Shown here: positions 7,208 through 29,354 of the stretch, piece by piece
Layout: every line of letters begins with the position of its first letter
Position numbering within the stretch: the stretch's first letter is position 1
Source of the DNA: Streptomyces termitum
Lineage (GTDB): Bacteria; Actinomycetota; Actinomycetes; Streptomycetales; Streptomycetaceae
Assembly (NCBI RefSeq): GCF_014650175.1
Contig: NZ_BMUL01000024.1
Location: 1-64,000 of the forward strand
Reading direction: 5' to 3'
DNA: 64,000 nucleotides
Program-made: the position numbers and the translations under genes
Notes under the pieces: generated by a model
Databases searched by the model: none
Told to the model about the DNA's origin: nothing
What the model saw: only the letters and a program-made list of their open reading frames with translations

Positions 7208-9174
7208 CCGCCCTGCACGACGACCGCGCGGATGTCACGGAGATCACGCCCCCGACCGGCGACACGCAGACGGAGACCGACATGAGCGGAACCAGCACGG
7301 ACCACCCGGGCCGCGCGCTCCTCCCGACGGCCGGCGGCGCGGAGAGCCTGGCGGCGCTGCGGGGGATCCTGAGCGGCCACCGGCTCCTGGCCGTCGCCGC
7401 CGCCCTCGTGCTCGTCGCCGGCACCGGGATCGGCCTGCTGACCGCCCCGCTGCTCGGTCACATCGTCGACCTCGTGGTGGAGCGCGAGGGGCCGCGGGCC
7501 CTGACGGTCCCGCTGGTCCTGCTCGTCGTGGTGGCCCTGGCGCGGGGCGCCGCGGCCGTGGCCGGCGGCGTGCTGGTGGCCCGGCTCGGCGAGACGGTGC
7601 TCGCCACCGTGCGCGAGCGGTTCATCGAACGGGCGCTGCGGCTGCCCCTCGAGCGCGTCGAGGCGGCCGGCTCCGGGGACCTGGTCTCCCGCGTCACCAG
7701 CGACGTCTCCATGATCGCCAAATCGGTGCGCCAGGCGCTCCCCGAGTTCACCCGCTCCGCGCTGACGATCGTCCTCACCCTGGCCGGCCTCGCCGTCCTG
7801 GACTGGCGGTTCCTGCTGGCCGCGCTCCTCGCGGTACCCGTCCAGATCCTGTCCGTCCGCTGGTACCTGCGCCGGGCCGCCCCCGTGTACGCGAAGCACC
7901 GCGTCGCCACCGGAGCGCTCCAGCACCAGCTGCTCGACAGCATCGGCGGGGTGCGTACCGTACGGGCCTTCCGGCTCAACGGCCCGCACGCCGCGCTCCT
8001 GGAGGACCGGTCGGGGGCCGCGCGCGACGTGGCGCTGCGCGGGCTGCACATCGTCACCGGGTTCTTCTCCCGGCTGAACCTGGCCGAGTTCATCGGCCTC
8101 GCCGCCATGCTCGGCACCGGCTTCCTCCTCGTCCGGAACGGGGCCGTGAGCATCGGCACCGCCACCGCCGCCGCCCTGTACTTCCACAGCCTCTTCAACC
8201 CGGTCAACGCCGCCCTCTACCTCATCGACGACGCCCAGTCCGCCGGCGCGAGCTTCGCCCGCCTCATCGGCGTGGCGAACCTGCCCGCCGAGCGGACCCC
8301 GGAGGGGGGGAAGGCGCCGGCCGACGGCGCCGTACGCGTGACCGGGCTCGGCCACGCGTACGCCGACGGACGCCCGGTGCTGTCCGGCATCACCCTCGAC
8401 GTGCGCAGCGGGGAGCGGGTGGCGCTGGTCGGTGCGAGCGGGGCGGGCAAGACCACCCTGGCCAAGGTCATCGCCGGCATCCACACGCCGACCGGCGGAT
8501 CGATCTCCCTCGGCGGGGTCGACGTGCGCGAGCTGGGCCCGGAGGGCGTCCGGCGCGCGGTGACCCTGATCAGCCAGGAGGTCCACGTCTTCGCCGGCCC
8601 GCTCGGCGCCGACCTGCGCCTGGCCCAGCCGGACGCCACCGACGAGGAGCTGCGGCGCGCTCTCGCCACGGTGGGCGCCCTCGACTGGGCGGAGGCCCTG
8701 CCCGAGGGCCTCGCCACCGTGGTGGGCGAGGGCGGTCACCGGCTGACAGTCGCGCAGGCCCAGCACGTGGCGCTGGCGCGGCTGGTGCTCGCGGATCCGC
8801 CGATCGCCATTCTGGACGAGGCGACCGCCGACGCGGGCAGCGCCGGTGCCCGGGTACTGGAGGAGGCGGCCGAGCGCGCCCTGGAAGGCCGTACCGGCGT
8901 GGTCGTCGCCCACCGCCTCCCTCAGGCGGCCGCCGCCGACCGGGTCGTCGTCCTCGACGGGGGCAGGGTCGTCGAGACCGGCACCCACACCGAACTGGTC
9001 GCGGCCGGCGGCCGGTACGCGGAGCTGTGGGCCGCGTGGTCGGACAGCCGGCAGGAGGCGGACGTCCCGTCGGCGGCGGGCGCGCGGGCGGCCGGTCACG
9101 CCACCGCGGACGTGCCCGCGCCCGGCCCTTCGGACCGCTCCGGGGCCGGTTCCGCGCTCGGCGGGGGCCGGTAG
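7204..9174 (+). CDS. ABC exporter half-transporter, catalytic partner
   Basis: A 656-residue half-transporter whose start overlaps the previous stop by 4 nt. It has an N-terminal tail of about 50 residues, a six-helix domain to about residue 340, an ATPase domain to about 610 and a Pro/Ala-rich C-terminal tail. Walker A (GASGAGKTT) and Walker B with its Glu (AILDEATAD) are intact, as is the H-loop (VVAHRLPQ). The signature motif is LTVAQ in place of LSGGQ. In the heterodimer, these Walker motifs would face the intact signature of the partner and make one working site, while the opposite site would be dead. The likely job is export of the newly made apo-siderophore. Confidence 0.92.
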   Translation: MTALHDDRADVTEITPPTGDTQTETDMSGTSTDHPGRALLPTAGGAESLAALRGILSGHRLLAVAAALVLVAGTGIGLLTAPLLGHIVDLVVEREGPRALTVPLVLLVVVALARGAAAVAGGVLVARLGETVLATVRERFIERALRLPLERVEAAGSGDLVSRVTSDVSMIAKSVRQALPEFTRSALTIVLTLAGLAVLDWRFLLAALLAVPVQILSVRWYLRRAAPVYAKHRVATGALQHQLLDSIGGVRTVRAFRLNGPHAALLEDRSGAARDVALRGLHIVTGFFSRLNLAEFIGLAAMLGTGFLLVRNGAVSIGTATAAALYFHSLFNPVNAALYLIDDAQSAGASFARLIGVANLPAERTPEGGKAPADGAVRVTGLGHAYADGRPVLSGITLDVRSGERVALVGASGAGKTTLAKVIAGIHTPTGGSISLGGVDVRELGPEGVRRAVTLISQEVHVFAGPLGADLRLAQPDATDEELRRALATVGALDWAEALPEGLATVVGEGGHRLTVAQAQHVALARLVLADPPIAILDEATADAGSAGARVLEEAAERALEGRTGVVVAHRLPQAAAADRVVVLDGGRVVETGTHTELVAAGGRYAELWAAWSDSRQEADVPSAAGARAAGHATADVPAPGPSDRSGAGSALGGGR

Positions 9175-9202
9175 GCGGGCCGTCCGCACCGGCGGCCCCC
9201 AT

Positions 9203-9251
9203 GCACGGCCGCGGCCCGCGGAGGTCTTCCCTCCGCGGGCCGCGGCCGTGC
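9203..9251. terminator. Strong bidirectional terminator
   Basis: There is a perfect 22-bp inverted repeat (arms 9203-9224 and 9230-9251) around the 5-nt loop TCTTC. It sits between the converging exporter pair and the NRPS operon, so it can end transcription from both sides. Confidence 0.85.
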
Positions 9252-9275
9252 GTGTGTGGGACCGGTGCCGGCCGG

Positions 9276-9481
9276 TCAGTCCTGCCGGGCGGCCAGGCTC
9301 GCCGGACGCAGGTCGGTCCAGTGCTCCTCCACGTACCCGAGGCAGGCCTCGCGGGTGTCCGGCCCGGCGACCGTGCGCCAGCCGGCCGGGACGTCGGCGA
9401 AGGACGGCCACACCGAGTGCTGGTTCTCGTCGTTGACCAGGACCAGGAAGGTGCCCTGCGGGTCTTCGAACGGGTTGGTCG

Positions 9482-9485
<4 letters not shown>
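9276..9485 (-). CDS. mbtH: MbtH-like protein
   Basis: A 69-residue MbtH-family chaperone that binds and activates NRPS adenylation domains. The signature is complete: NPFED near the N-terminus, [14 protein letters not shown] in the middle with both conserved Trp, and [10 protein letters not shown] at the end. Its ATG overlaps the NRPS stop as ATGA, so the two are co-translated. It corresponds to the MbtH gene of the coelichelin cluster and is presumably needed for the solubility or activity of one or more of the four A domains. Confidence 0.97.
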
Positions 9486-23719
<14,234 letters not shown>

Positions 23720-23771
23720 CGTGCGTGGTGGCCTTTCCCTGGGATGCGGCGGCGAGGGGCGGGGTGCAGGA

Positions 23772-23801
23772 CCGGCCGCGGGGGAGGCCGCCCGCGGCCG
23801 G
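23772..23801. terminator. Internal hairpin before the NRPS gene
   Basis: A perfect 11-bp stem (CCGGCCGCGGG and its complement, 8-nt loop) lies between the binding-protein stop and the NRPS start. With no T-run it may act as a partial terminator or as an mRNA processing stop that makes the binding protein more abundant than the large synthetase. Confidence 0.5.
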
Positions 23802-23854
23802 CACGCCGTACCGGACCTCGGCGCCCTCCCCCGCCCCGCCTCGGCGGTGGGGTG

Positions 23855-24910
23855 CTACTTGACGGCCGTCAGCAGCGGCTCGATCTCGTCGATCGCGTAC
23901 GGGATCGACAGGACGGTGTTGAAGGAGAACGCGGCGCCGATGTCCGGGCCCTGGTAGGGCACGAACAGGTCGCGCTTCTCCTGGTTGACCTTGAGCTTCC
24001 TGTAGAGCGGCTCGGCCTTGATCCGGGTGTTGGCGTCGGTGCTGGAGGTCACCCAGACCAGGCGGTCGACGTCGAGGACGTTCAGCTTCTCCGCGCTCAG
24101 CTCGGCGACGTTCCAGCCGGGCTTGGCGAGCGTGTCGATCTCCGGCTTCAGCTGGAAGCCGAGCTCCTGGAAGAAGATCGACTTGGGGTCGGTCTTCGTG
24201 AACGCCGAGTACTTGCCCGCCTCGAAGCTGTCGGCGACCGCGAGGGTCTTCCGCGCCCACTCCGGGTGCTTGTCACGCACGGCCCTGAAGCGCGCGTCGA
24301 TGCCCTCGATCAGCTTCTCGGTCTCGTCGGACTTGCCGAGGGACTTGCCGATCTGGCGGGTCATCACCTGCCACGAGGCGCCGTAGTCGGGCACCCCCTC
24401 GGGCTGGGCGACGACCTTGGTGAACTTCGAGAGCGTGTCGTACTGCTCCTTCTTCATGCCCGAGTACTGCGCGACGACGAGGTCGGGCTTGAGCGCCGCG
24501 ATCTTCTCGATGTTGTACTCGTCGCGCTCACCGACGATCTCCGGCTTGTCGGACCCCCACTTTTCCTTCGTCCAGGGCCACTTGCCGTACGGGTCCTCCT
24601 TGAACCAGTCCACCGCCCCGACCGGCTTGACCCCCAGCGCCAGCACCGCGTCCTGGTCCGACAGGCCCAGCGTGACGATCCGCTTCGGCTCCTTGTCGAT
24701 CGTGGTGCTGCCGTACTTGTGCTCGATGGTCACCGGAAAGGCGGACGACGCGGTCGTCGCGTCGGTGCTCTTCGGGGCGCCGGGCTTCGGCTCCGCCTTC
24801 TCCGTTCCGCCCCCGCAGGCCGACAGGGCGAGCACGGCGATCGCGGCGAGGGCCGCGCCCGGCAGGTGTCTGCCGGAGCTCCGCGGGGTGGGACGCGTAC
24901 CAAGGGACAC
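23855..24910 (-). CDS. Siderophore-binding lipoprotein (FepB/FhuD type, CchF-like)
   Basis: A 351-residue extracytoplasmic lipoprotein that should bind the ferric siderophore and deliver it to the permeases. The N-terminus has basic residues, a hydrophobic stretch and a lipobox LSAC near residue 32. The rest fits the class III binding-protein fold: RIVTLGLSDQDAVLALG near 85, KPDLVVAQYSGMKKEQYDTL near 150, and a long helical backbone. The start is GTG at 24910 with AAAGGA about 7 nt upstream. It lies between the monooxygenase and NRPS genes, so biosynthesis and capture share one transcript while the membrane parts are on the other iron-regulated operon. Confidence 0.93.
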   Translation of the reverse strand: MSLGTRPTPRSSGRHLPGAALAAIAVLALSACGGGTEKAEPKPGAPKSTDATTASSAFPVTIEHKYGSTTIDKEPKRIVTLGLSDQDAVLALGVKPVGAVDWFKEDPYGKWPWTKEKWGSDKPEIVGERDEYNIEKIAALKPDLVVAQYSGMKKEQYDTLSKFTKVVAQPEGVPDYGASWQVMTRQIGKSLGKSDETEKLIEGIDARFRAVRDKHPEWARKTLAVADSFEAGKYSAFTKTDPKSIFFQELGFQLKPEIDTLAKPGWNVAELSAEKLNVLDVDRLVWVTSSTDANTRIKAEPLYRKLKVNQEKRDLFVPYQGPDIGAAFSFNTVLSIPYAIDEIEPLLTAVK

Positions 24911-24948
24911 GGACGTTCCTTTCGAAGGTTCTCACGGTGCATGCCTCG

Positions 24949-25013
24949 CCCGCCGGGTGCGGCGGCTCCGCCCGGCGGGAGGGGTGGGTGGGGCCCGGCC
25001 AGGGTGTGGCCCC
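24949..25013. terminator. Tandem hairpins between monooxygenase and binding-protein genes
   Basis: Two stems occupy the 110-bp gap. The first is a 9-bp CCCGCCGGG stem (arms 24949-24957 and 24971-24979), and the second a 6-bp GGGGCC/GGCCCC stem (about 24990-25013). They probably modulate transcript abundance inside the operon, since no promoter or iron box is visible in the gap. Confidence 0.4.
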
Positions 25014-25020
25014 GGCGGCT

Positions 25021-26373
25021 CTAGCGCGGCGAGCCGATGCCGTCGGCGACCGGCCGGGGCTCGCCCGGCGCGGGCGTCCGCCCCTGGTCGAGGAGGGAGT
25101 CGAGGATCTCGCCGACCCTGATCGCGGTGTTGGAGAGCAGGGACGACGTGATGCCGTGGGTGTGCTCGGTGCCGCCCTGGAGGTAGACGCCGCAGCGCAG
25201 TTCGGCGTCGGTCGTCAGCCGGTAGTCGCGCTCGACGCGGACGCGGCCCTCCTCGTCACGCCGGCAGTGCTCGGCGACCGGGCCGAGCAGTCCGACAGGG
25301 TCGGCGGGGCTGTAGCCGGTGGCGTACACCACGATGTCGGCGTCCAGGAAGCTCTCCTCGCCGGTCACCAGGGAGGTGATGGAGGCGCGGACCTTCTCGC
25401 CGTCGTCCTCGACCCCGGTGAGCCGGGAAACGTTGATGAAGCGGAGGCGTTCGGTGCCGAGGACCTTCTCCTGGTACGCCTGGCGGTAGAGGTCGTCGAT
25501 CAAGTCGATGTCGACGACCGAGTAGTTGGTGTTGCCGTGATAGTCCATCAGCTTCTGCTTCACGTCGTCGGGGGCCGTGAAGTACTCGTCGACGGCGGCC
25601 GGGTCGAAGATCCGGTTGGCGAAGCTGCTGTCGTCCGCGGGGCTGTAGCCGTAGCGGGAGAAGACGGCGCAGACCTCGGCCTCGGGGAAGCGGCGGTGGA
25701 GGTAGGCGACGTTCTCGGCCGCGCTCTGTCCGGCGCCGACGACGACGAAGCGCGTGGGGTTCGTGCCGTCCAGGGCGTCGACCTTGGCGAGGAGTTCGGA
25801 GTTGTGCCAGACGCGGTCCGTGCGCGCGACGCCTTCGGGCATCAGCGGGCGGAGTCCCGTGCCGATCACGAGGTTCCGGGCCCGGTGGACCACGGTCTCG
25901 GTGCCGGTCCTGGCGGTGACGTCGAGGTACTCGATGACGCCGTCCCGTACGACGGGTTCGATCGCGACGACCTCGTGACCGTAGGAGACCATGTCGTCGA
26001 CCTTGGCCGCCGCCCACTCGAAGTAGTCGTGGAACTCGACGCGGAGCGGGAAGAGGTTCTTGTGGTTGACGAAGTCGATCAGCCGGCCCCTGCTCTGGAG
26101 GTAGCAGAGGAAGCTGTACTCGCTGGTCGGATTCCGCAGCGTCACGAGGTCCTTGAGGAAGGAGACCTGCATCGTGGCGTCGTCGATCAGCATCCCGCGG
26201 TGCCAGCCGAAGCCGGACTGCCGCTCGAAGAAGTGCGCGGTGACGGTCTCCTGCCTTCCTACGCCGGCGTTGTGCTCACTGAGCGCTATCGCCATGGCCA
26301 CATTGGACGGCCCGAAGCCGATGCCTATGAGGTCGTGGACCAGAGGGGCGTCGCCAGGAAGGCCCTGAGACAT
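25021..26373 (-). CDS. L-ornithine N5-monooxygenase (CchB/PvdA-like)
   Basis: A 450-residue FAD- and NADPH-dependent enzyme that hydroxylates the side-chain amine of ornithine, the committed step to hydroxamate siderophores. The FAD motif is IGIGFGPSN near residue 16. The family substrate-site stretch MQVSFLKDLVTLRNPTSEYS is near 90, the NADPH motif VVVGAGQSAAEN near 215, and the late ATGY motif (VYATGYSP) near 350. Length and order are normal. It is the first gene of the leftward biosynthetic operon, 90 bp from an iron box, and it feeds both the formyltransferase and A3 of the NRPS. Confidence 0.97.
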   Translation of the reverse strand: MSQGLPGDAPLVHDLIGIGFGPSNVAMAIALSEHNAGVGRQETVTAHFFERQSGFGWHRGMLIDDATMQVSFLKDLVTLRNPTSEYSFLCYLQSRGRLIDFVNHKNLFPLRVEFHDYFEWAAAKVDDMVSYGHEVVAIEPVVRDGVIEYLDVTARTGTETVVHRARNLVIGTGLRPLMPEGVARTDRVWHNSELLAKVDALDGTNPTRFVVVGAGQSAAENVAYLHRRFPEAEVCAVFSRYGYSPADDSSFANRIFDPAAVDEYFTAPDDVKQKLMDYHGNTNYSVVDIDLIDDLYRQAYQEKVLGTERLRFINVSRLTGVEDDGEKVRASITSLVTGEESFLDADIVVYATGYSPADPVGLLGPVAEHCRRDEEGRVRVERDYRLTTDAELRCGVYLQGGTEHTHGITSSLLSNTAIRVGEILDSLLDQGRTPAPGEPRPVADGIGSPR

Positions 26374-26465
26374 GTCACTCCCATCATGCGGAACTGCCGC
26401 CTGTGAGGCGCGGGGCGAAAAGAGGCGCGACAGCGGACCGGTGCCATCCGCAAGCCAGCCGCAAC

Positions 26466-26484
26466 TTAGGTAAAGCTAACCTGA
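26466..26484. promoter_or_regulatory. Iron box, biosynthetic operon side
   Basis: TTAGGTAAAGCTAACCTGA is a near-consensus 19-bp iron box in the divergent promoter region. It lies closer to the leftward monooxygenase-binding protein-NRPS-MbtH operon. Confidence 0.85.
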
Positions 26485-26570
26485 CCTGGACGGGACTGTC
26501 GACAGGGCAAAACGGGCACGCAGCGAACGAGCAAGGTCAACTGGCCGAAAATAAAGGACACTTGCAGATC

Positions 26571-26589
26571 TTAGGTAAGCCTTGCTTTA
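26571..26589. promoter_or_regulatory. Iron box, formyltransferase side
   Basis: TTAGGTAAGCCTTGCTTTA is a good iron box with a strong left half-site. It ends 39 bp before the formyltransferase start and should repress that gene under iron sufficiency. Confidence 0.8.
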
Positions 26590-26628
26590 CTTGGCGTGAC
26601 CAGTCGTTCCACCGAGGAGGAAGTCCTT

Positions 26629-27576
26629 ATGCGGGTCGTCATGTTCGGTTACCAGACGTGGGGTCACCGCACCCTGAAGGCACTCCTGGAGTCCGAACAC
26701 GACGTCGTGATGGTCGTAACACACCCCAAGAGCGAGCACGCCTACGAGAAGATCTGGAGCGACTCGGTCGCCGACCTGGCCGAGGAGAACGGCGTGCCCG
26801 TCGCGATCCGCAACCGGCCCGACGACGACGAGCTGTTCGACCTCCTCAAGGCCGCCGATCCGGACATCATCGTGGCCAACAACTGGCGCACGTGGATCCC
26901 GCCGCACATCTACTCGCTGCCCCGCCACGGCACGCTCAACGTCCACGACTCGCTGCTGCCCAAGTACGCCGGCTTCTCACCGCTCATCTGGGCGCTCATC
27001 AACGGCGAGTCCGAAGTGGGCGTCACGGCCCACATGATGGACGAGGTGCTCGACGCCGGCGACATCGTGGACCAGCGCGCGGTCGCCGTGGGGCCGACCG
27101 ACACGACCACCGACCTGTTCCACAAGACGGTCGACCTCATCGCCCCGGTGACGATCGGCGCACTCGCCCGGATCGCCGCCGGGGAGACCGAGTTCACCCG
27201 GCAGGACCGCTCGCAGGCCAGCTTCTTCCACAAGCGGGCGGAGGAGGACATCCGCATCGACTGGGGCTGGCCGGCCGATGTCCTGGAGCGCCTGGTCCGC
27301 GCGCAGTCCGCGCCGTACCCCAGCGCCTTCACCTTCCACCGGGGCAAGCGCCTGGAGATCCTTTCCGCCGTCGTGTCGGAGGGCCGCTACGGCGGCACCC
27401 CCGGGCGGATCTTCTACCGCGAGGAAGCCGGTGTCGTGATCGTCGCCGGCTCCGATGCCCGCACCGGCCGCAACCACGGACTCGCGGTCACCCGGGTCCG
27501 CACGGAGGACGGCCGCGAACTGCCCGCCACCGAGTACTTCACTTCCATGGGCGGCTACCTCACCGGCCGCCCCTGA
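26629..27576 (+). CDS. N5-hydroxyornithine formyltransferase (CchA-like)
   Basis: A 315-residue enzyme of the methionyl-tRNA formyltransferase fold. It transfers a formyl group from 10-formyl-tetrahydrofolate to hydroxyornithine. The N-terminal domain shows the catalytic set: the Asn and His of NVHDSLLPKYAGFSP near residue 105, and TAHMMDEVLDAGDI near 135. The C-terminal domain (about 205-305) is the OB-like FMT-C domain. I chose ATG 26629 over the upstream in-frame GTG 26596 because GGAGG lies 8 nt before it. The next gene repeats the C-terminal domain. It is transcribed away from the monooxygenase and is under its own iron box. Confidence 0.96.
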   Translation: MRVVMFGYQTWGHRTLKALLESEHDVVMVVTHPKSEHAYEKIWSDSVADLAEENGVPVAIRNRPDDDELFDLLKAADPDIIVANNWRTWIPPHIYSLPRHGTLNVHDSLLPKYAGFSPLIWALINGESEVGVTAHMMDEVLDAGDIVDQRAVAVGPTDTTTDLFHKTVDLIAPVTIGALARIAAGETEFTRQDRSQASFFHKRAEEDIRIDWGWPADVLERLVRAQSAPYPSAFTFHRGKRLEILSAVVSEGRYGGTPGRIFYREEAGVVIVAGSDARTGRNHGLAVTRVRTEDGRELPATEYFTSMGGYLTGRP

Positions 27577-27600
27577 GCGCAGGGGCTCGGCCCCCGCACC

Positions 27601-27637
27601 CCGTCGCCCCTCGGACGGCCCTGAGGGGCGACGGTTT
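27601..27637 (+). terminator. Rho-independent terminator after formyltransferase
   Basis: CCGTCGCCCCTC and GAGGGGCGACGG form a perfect 12-bp stem with a 10-nt loop, followed by TTTC. It separates the formyltransferase from the MarR-type gene, which should therefore have its own promoter. Confidence 0.85.
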
Positions 27638-27695
27638 CATGACGACACGAGCAGGTCGGGTACACCTGCTCACTCCGCGATCAAGGGACAGCCCC

Positions 27696-28760
27696 ATGGA
27701 ACGACCGGCCGTCTCCGGAATCGCGCACGACGCGTCCGGAGCCGCATTCGCCGTCGTCGGCATATCCAGTCTGCCGACGACCGACTGGGCCCAGATCTTC
27801 AGGACACTGGCCAACACCGACCTCACCGTCCAGGGCGCCGCCCTGCCCGGTGCGCCGCACCCGGCTCCCGCGCCGGAACCGGCACGCGACGCCGGAGGTC
27901 CCGGCGCCGGGACCTCCGGGCCGCCCCGCCTGAGCATGACGCCACCGAGCGTGCTCCAGCTCAACGCCTACCTCCTGTACGCGCTCGGCAAGGCCGCCCG
28001 CCGCCGGCTCACCGAGCGACTCGCCGCCCACAACCTGCGGTTATGGCATCTGACCGTGATGGCGCTCGTCGCCGATCTCGGCCCGCAGATGAAGACCGTC
28101 CTCGCCGCGCGGCTCGACATGAACCCCAGCGACCTGGTGAAGATCGTCAACGACCTGGTGCGGACCGGCCACGTCAACTGCGCCCGCGACCCGGCCAACC
28201 GGCGCCGGGTCCTCGTCCGGCTGACCCCCGAGGGACGGACCTGGCTGGCCCGCCTCAACGCGGAGATCGCCGCGACGGACGACGAGGTCCTCGCCCCGCT
28301 GAGCGAGGAGGAGCGCGTCGTGCTCGCCTCCCTGCTCCGCCGGGTCCACCGGCACCTCGAACCGAGCCCGGCGAGCGTGGTCCACGACCCGCCGCGGGAC
28401 GTCGAGATCCTGGCCGGCGGCTCCCACGAGGACGGCCGCATCGACTGGACGCACCCCGCGGAGGCCGTCGCCCGCTTCGTCGAGACCCGGCGACCGCTGC
28501 ACCCGGCCGCCTTCACCCACCACGACGGCCGACGGTTCGACGTCCTCACCGCGTCGGTCTCCCGCGGCCTCCACACCGGCGAGCCGGGCCTCATCCTGCG
28601 GACCGAGGACGAGGGCGTGGTCGTCGTCACCGGCACGGACCACGGCGGCGCCGGCCGGCCCGGACTCGTGCTGGGCCGGGTCCGCGCCGAAGGGGCCGTC
28701 GAGACGGACGCCGAGGAGCACTTCGGCACGGGGACCGGACATGACGGGGGCCGGACGTGA
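27696..28760 (+). CDS. MarR-type regulator fused to a formyltransferase C-terminal-like domain
   Basis: A 354-residue protein starting at ATG 27696 with AAGGGA 7 nt upstream. Residues 1-80 are an unrecognised segment ending in a Pro/Ala/Gly linker. Residues about 85-220 are a MarR winged helix, with recognition region LDMNPSDLVKIVNDLV and wing RDPANRRRVLVRLTPEG. Residues about 240-345 align almost throughout with the C-terminal domain of the neighbouring formyltransferase: RIDW-HPAEAVARFV, HPAAFTHHDGRRFDVLTASV and EPGLILRTEDEGVVVVTG match RIDWGWPADVLERLV, YPSAFTFHRGKRLEILSAVV and TPGRIFYREEAGVVIVAG. The catalytic formyltransferase domain is absent. Codon 116 is TTA, the rare bldA-dependent leucine codon. 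I infer a local regulator that senses a siderophore intermediate or folate-linked ligand. Confidence 0.85.
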   Translation: MERPAVSGIAHDASGAAFAVVGISSLPTTDWAQIFRTLANTDLTVQGAALPGAPHPAPAPEPARDAGGPGAGTSGPPRLSMTPPSVLQLNAYLLYALGKAARRRLTERLAAHNLRLWHLTVMALVADLGPQMKTVLAARLDMNPSDLVKIVNDLVRTGHVNCARDPANRRRVLVRLTPEGRTWLARLNAEIAATDDEVLAPLSEEERVVLASLLRRVHRHLEPSPASVVHDPPRDVEILAGGSHEDGRIDWTHPAEAVARFVETRRPLHPAAFTHHDGRRFDVLTASVSRGLHTGEPGLILRTEDEGVVVVTGTDHGGAGRPGLVLGRVRAEGAVETDAEEHFGTGTGHDGGRT

Positions 28761-28776
28761 CGGCCCCGTCCGGCGC

Positions 28777-29070
28777 TCAGGAGACGCGGCGGCCGAGGGT
28801 CCAGAGGCGGTGGTCCCAGCCGATGTCGGCGCGGGAGCGCACCACGAGCCCCGCGCGCCCGGCGAGGTCCTCGATCTCCTCCGCGCCGCGCACCCCGGAG
28901 CCGAAGGCGCACTTGAGGCGCAGGTGGTGCAGGACCGCCTCCCCGTCCTCGGGGTCACCGGTCGCGACCTGCTCGACCAGGAGCAGGGTGCCGTCCGCCG
29001 CCAGCGAGGCGGCGGCCCCGGAGAGGGTGTGCACCGCGTCCTCGTCGTCCTGCCACTCCAGCTGACGGCG
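28777..29070 (-). pseudogene. C-terminal fragment of a SAM-dependent O-methyltransferase-like protein
   Basis: The minus frame reads WQDDEDAVHTL, then LAADGTLLLVEQ, and ends in GRAGLVVRSR and LWTLGRR. This is the usual end of class I O-methyltransferases (motif DWDDE...LAPGGRLLLVE). An in-frame stop lies just upstream near 29068, and no SAM-binding glycine motif precedes it, so only about 97 residues of a roughly 340-residue protein remain. Its 3' end converges on the MarR-type gene. The break coincides with the left edge of the decayed mobile region. Confidence 0.6.
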
Positions 29071-29075
29071 CCGTC

Positions 29076-29354
29076 ATGCCGCCGGAGGCGTGGCACCGGC
29101 AGCGCCTCGCCCGGTACTCCGCCCTGCCGCCGGAGACGTACGGCGACAGCGACCGGGACGTGCACGGGCGCCCGGTGGCGACCGTCGCCGACACGGGCTG
29201 CGCGGTCGACGGCTGCCGGAAGCCGGTCGTCCACGAGGACTGCCTCGGCGCCCGCCCGTGCTGCCCGCACGTCGTCTGCTGCCCGACGCCGCCGTGGTGG
29301 CGGAGGGCCGCCTGGATCCGCGCGGCATGGAAGGGGACCGACGGTGCCGGGTGA
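29076..29354 (+). CDS. Small Cys-rich protein of unknown function
   Basis: A 92-residue frame with almost every third codon base G or C, which strongly suggests real coding. It has eight Cys, arranged as GCAVDGC, EDC and PCCPHVVCC, plus several His, suggesting metal binding. The C-terminus is Trp/Arg rich. I see no clear ribosome site before ATG 29076, so an earlier start or a truncated 5' end is possible. I do not recognise a named family. Similar short Cys-rich proteins occur in Streptomyces integrative elements, and the recombinase remnants just downstream fit that setting. Confidence 0.5.
   Translation: MPPEAWHRQRLARYSALPPETYGDSDRDVHGRPVATVADTGCAVDGCRKPVVHEDCLGARPCCPHVVCCPTPPWWRRAAWIRAAWKGTDGAG

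Noticed and set aside
26403-28760. One long plus frame running from before the formyltransferase through the MarR gene
   Set aside because: The part up to 27695 is out of frame with the formyltransferase and is Arg/Pro-rich noise. The real gene starts at ATG 27696 with a ribosome site.
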